The notes under the pieces were generated by a model that made no database searches, was not told the DNA's origin, and saw only the letters and a program-made list of their open reading frames with translations. The position numbers and the translations under genes are program-made. Positions 34,426-35,493 of a stretch of 35,493 nt of DNA are shown here, piece after piece; within the stretch, counting starts at the first letter, position 1; the number at the start of each line of letters is the position of its first letter. The stretch spans positions 13,072 to 48,564 of the forward strand of contig JAOAEA010000029.1 in NCBI GenBank assembly GCA_026417035.1, read 5' to 3'. This stretch comes from Burkholderiales bacterium. Lineage in GTDB: Bacteria; Pseudomonadota; Gammaproteobacteria; Burkholderiales; SG8-39.

Positions 34426-35208
34426 ATGGCGAAGGGATCCTGGGCGAAGTTCCCCCACGCGGACAAGGCTTACGTTTACGAGGGCGCGGCCCTGAAGAAG
34501 GCGTGGGACCGCCTGCACCGGGGCGACTGCGAGCCGTTCCCGAAAAGCGAATCCATCCAGCAGGCCTGGCGGCTCTACCACGCCGGCGATTTCGGCGGCG
34601 CGGTCGAGGCCGGGCTCGCCGAGGGCCTCGACGGCTACAACGTCGCCAACAAGGCCGCCGCCATCTACGCCACCTACCTCGAGAAGTCGGAGGCGCGCAA
34701 ACTCAAGCTCCTTGGCGAGGCCATGGAGCGCGCCGAGGAGGCGATGGCGAAGCGGCCGAAGGACGCCAACGCGTTCTACTTCTACGCGTTGGCCGCCGGA
34801 CGCTACAGCCAGGGCATCTCCGTCGCGAAGGCGCTCGCGCAGGGGCTCGGCACCAAGGTGAAAGAGGCGCTCGCGCAGGCGCTCAAACTGCAGCCGAAGC
34901 ACGCCGACGCGCACATCGCGTTCGGCTCCTGGAACGCCGAGATCGTCGGCAAGGTCGGCGGGATGGTCGCCAAGCTCACCTACGGCGCGAGCAAGGATGC
35001 GGCACTGGAGCACTTCCAGAAGGCGATCAAGCTGAACCCGGATTCCGCGATCGCCCGCATCGAATACGCGAACGGCCTCGCGCTCCTCTTCGGCAAGGAC
35101 CGGCTGAAGGAGGCAGAGAAGCTCTACGCGGAAGCGGCGAAGATGAAAGCGGCCGACGCGATGGAGCGGCTCGACATCGAGTCGGCGAAGGAGGAGCTGG
35201 AGGACTGA
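34426..35208 (+). CDS. TPR-repeat protein
   Basis: 260 residues from ATG 34426 with GAGGAGGAGG at -6. Predicted all-helical. Tetratricopeptide-like units: AWRLYHAGDFGGAVEAGLAE, MERAEEAMAKRPKDANAFYFYALAAGRYS, VKEALAQALKLQPKHADAHIAFGSWNAE and ALEHFQKAIKLNPDSAIARIEYANGLALL. The N terminus (MAKGSWAKFPHADKAYVYEG) has no signal. TPRs mediate protein-protein contacts. It resembles the bacterial relatives of microtubule-dynamics regulator (RMD) TPR proteins, but no function is known to me. The last 20 codons form part of a 135-bp tandem repeat. Confidence 0.85.
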   Translation: MAKGSWAKFPHADKAYVYEGAALKKAWDRLHRGDCEPFPKSESIQQAWRLYHAGDFGGAVEAGLAEGLDGYNVANKAAAIYATYLEKSEARKLKLLGEAMERAEEAMAKRPKDANAFYFYALAAGRYSQGISVAKALAQGLGTKVKEALAQALKLQPKHADAHIAFGSWNAEIVGKVGGMVAKLTYGASKDAALEHFQKAIKLNPDSAIARIEYANGLALLFGKDRLKEAEKLYAEAAKMKAADAMERLDIESAKEELED

Positions 35209-35493
35209 CGCGTCGCGGGCGTCGGCGCTGACTTCGGGGGAGCTGCGAGGGGGCTGTGGCCCCCTCGCTCGTTCCAGGGCCAAGCGGCCGACGCGATGGA
35301 GCGGCTCGACATCGAGTCGGCGAAGGAGGAGCTGGAGGACTGACGCGTCGCGGGCGTCGGCGCTGACTTCGGGGGAGCTGCGAGGGGGCTGTGGCCCCCT
35401 CGCTCGTTCCAGGGCCAAGCGGCCGACGCGATGGAGCGGCTCGACATCGAGTCGGCGAAGGAGGAGCTGGAGGACTGACGCGTCGCGGGCGTC
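35147..35493 (+). repeat. 135-bp exact tandem repeat, 2.6 copies, reaching the window end
   Basis: Unit boundaries by eye: 35147-35281, 35282-35416, 35417-35493 (cut by the end). Copies look identical. Each contains the last 20 codons and stop of the TPR gene, then a perfect hairpin CGAGGGGGC-TGTG-GCCCCCTCG (35246-35267 and 35381-35402). 135 is divisible by 3, but each unit has its own TGA, so the protein is not extended. Identity and location at the end suggest either very recent duplication or an assembly loop. Confidence 0.92.

Overview
The window is a GC-rich chromosomal segment with almost exclusively G/C third codon positions. It most resembles a betaproteobacterium or a close relative. 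The reasons are a class I PHA synthase, a PhaF/PhaI-type phasin, a PhaD-like TetR regulator, FNR/ANR-type promoters and a Bcp peroxiredoxin. There is no phage, integrase, transposase, CRISPR array, tRNA or rRNA gene that I can see. No host species can be named from the sequence alone.

Layout. (1) 1-2700: the 3' end of an RlmN-type methyltransferase, a minus-strand pair of tryptophan 2,3-dioxygenase and a small monooxygenase-fold protein, and an exported ankyrin protein. (2) 2917-6756, minus strand: a compact repair operon mrfA - DUF6438 - mrfB (helicase plus DEDD exonuclease, the mitomycin-repair pair of Bacillus). (3) 7086-12344: hsp20-lon in an ATGA-overlapping operon, a CBS-domain protein, and PolX polymerase with a PHP domain. 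(4) 12445-21505: a small protein, an exported protein with PHA synthase, a second Hsp20, a MacB/DevBCA-like ABC exporter (ATPase, permease, HlyD adaptor), and a beta-CASP metallo-hydrolase. (5) 21596-21729: a likely free-standing small RNA on the minus strand. (6) 21931-31631: lipid metabolism, with FadD, an FFLEELY-type protein, aldehyde dehydrogenase, a Tat-type small protein, GMC alcohol oxidoreductase, a lipase-like hydrolase, Bcp, and a 661-residue bifunctional fatty acyl reductase. (7) 31854-35493: phasin, patatin, PhaD-like regulator, a TPR protein, and a 135-bp tandem repeat running off the window end.

The most coherent signal is regulatory. Four plus-strand transcription units (CBS protein, exported protein-phaC, hsp20, ABC exporter) each carry a TTGA(T/C)-N4-NNCAA box 21-23 bp before a -10-like hexamer. 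This is the geometry of a class II FNR/ANR/DNR promoter. A weaker version precedes the beta-CASP gene. Region 4 therefore reads as an oxygen-limitation/dormancy island that joins carbon storage, proteostasis and export.

The lipid block encodes enzymes for every step of a loop: fatty acid to acyl-CoA (FadD), to fatty alcohol (FAR), to aldehyde (GMC oxidoreductase), and back to acid (ALDH). Granule proteins and lipases sit beside it. A shared palindrome, GGCTCTAGAG, lies in the promoter regions of the aldehyde dehydrogenase and phasin genes and may tie them to one regulator. Enzyme substrates and all regulatory links are inference from sequence.
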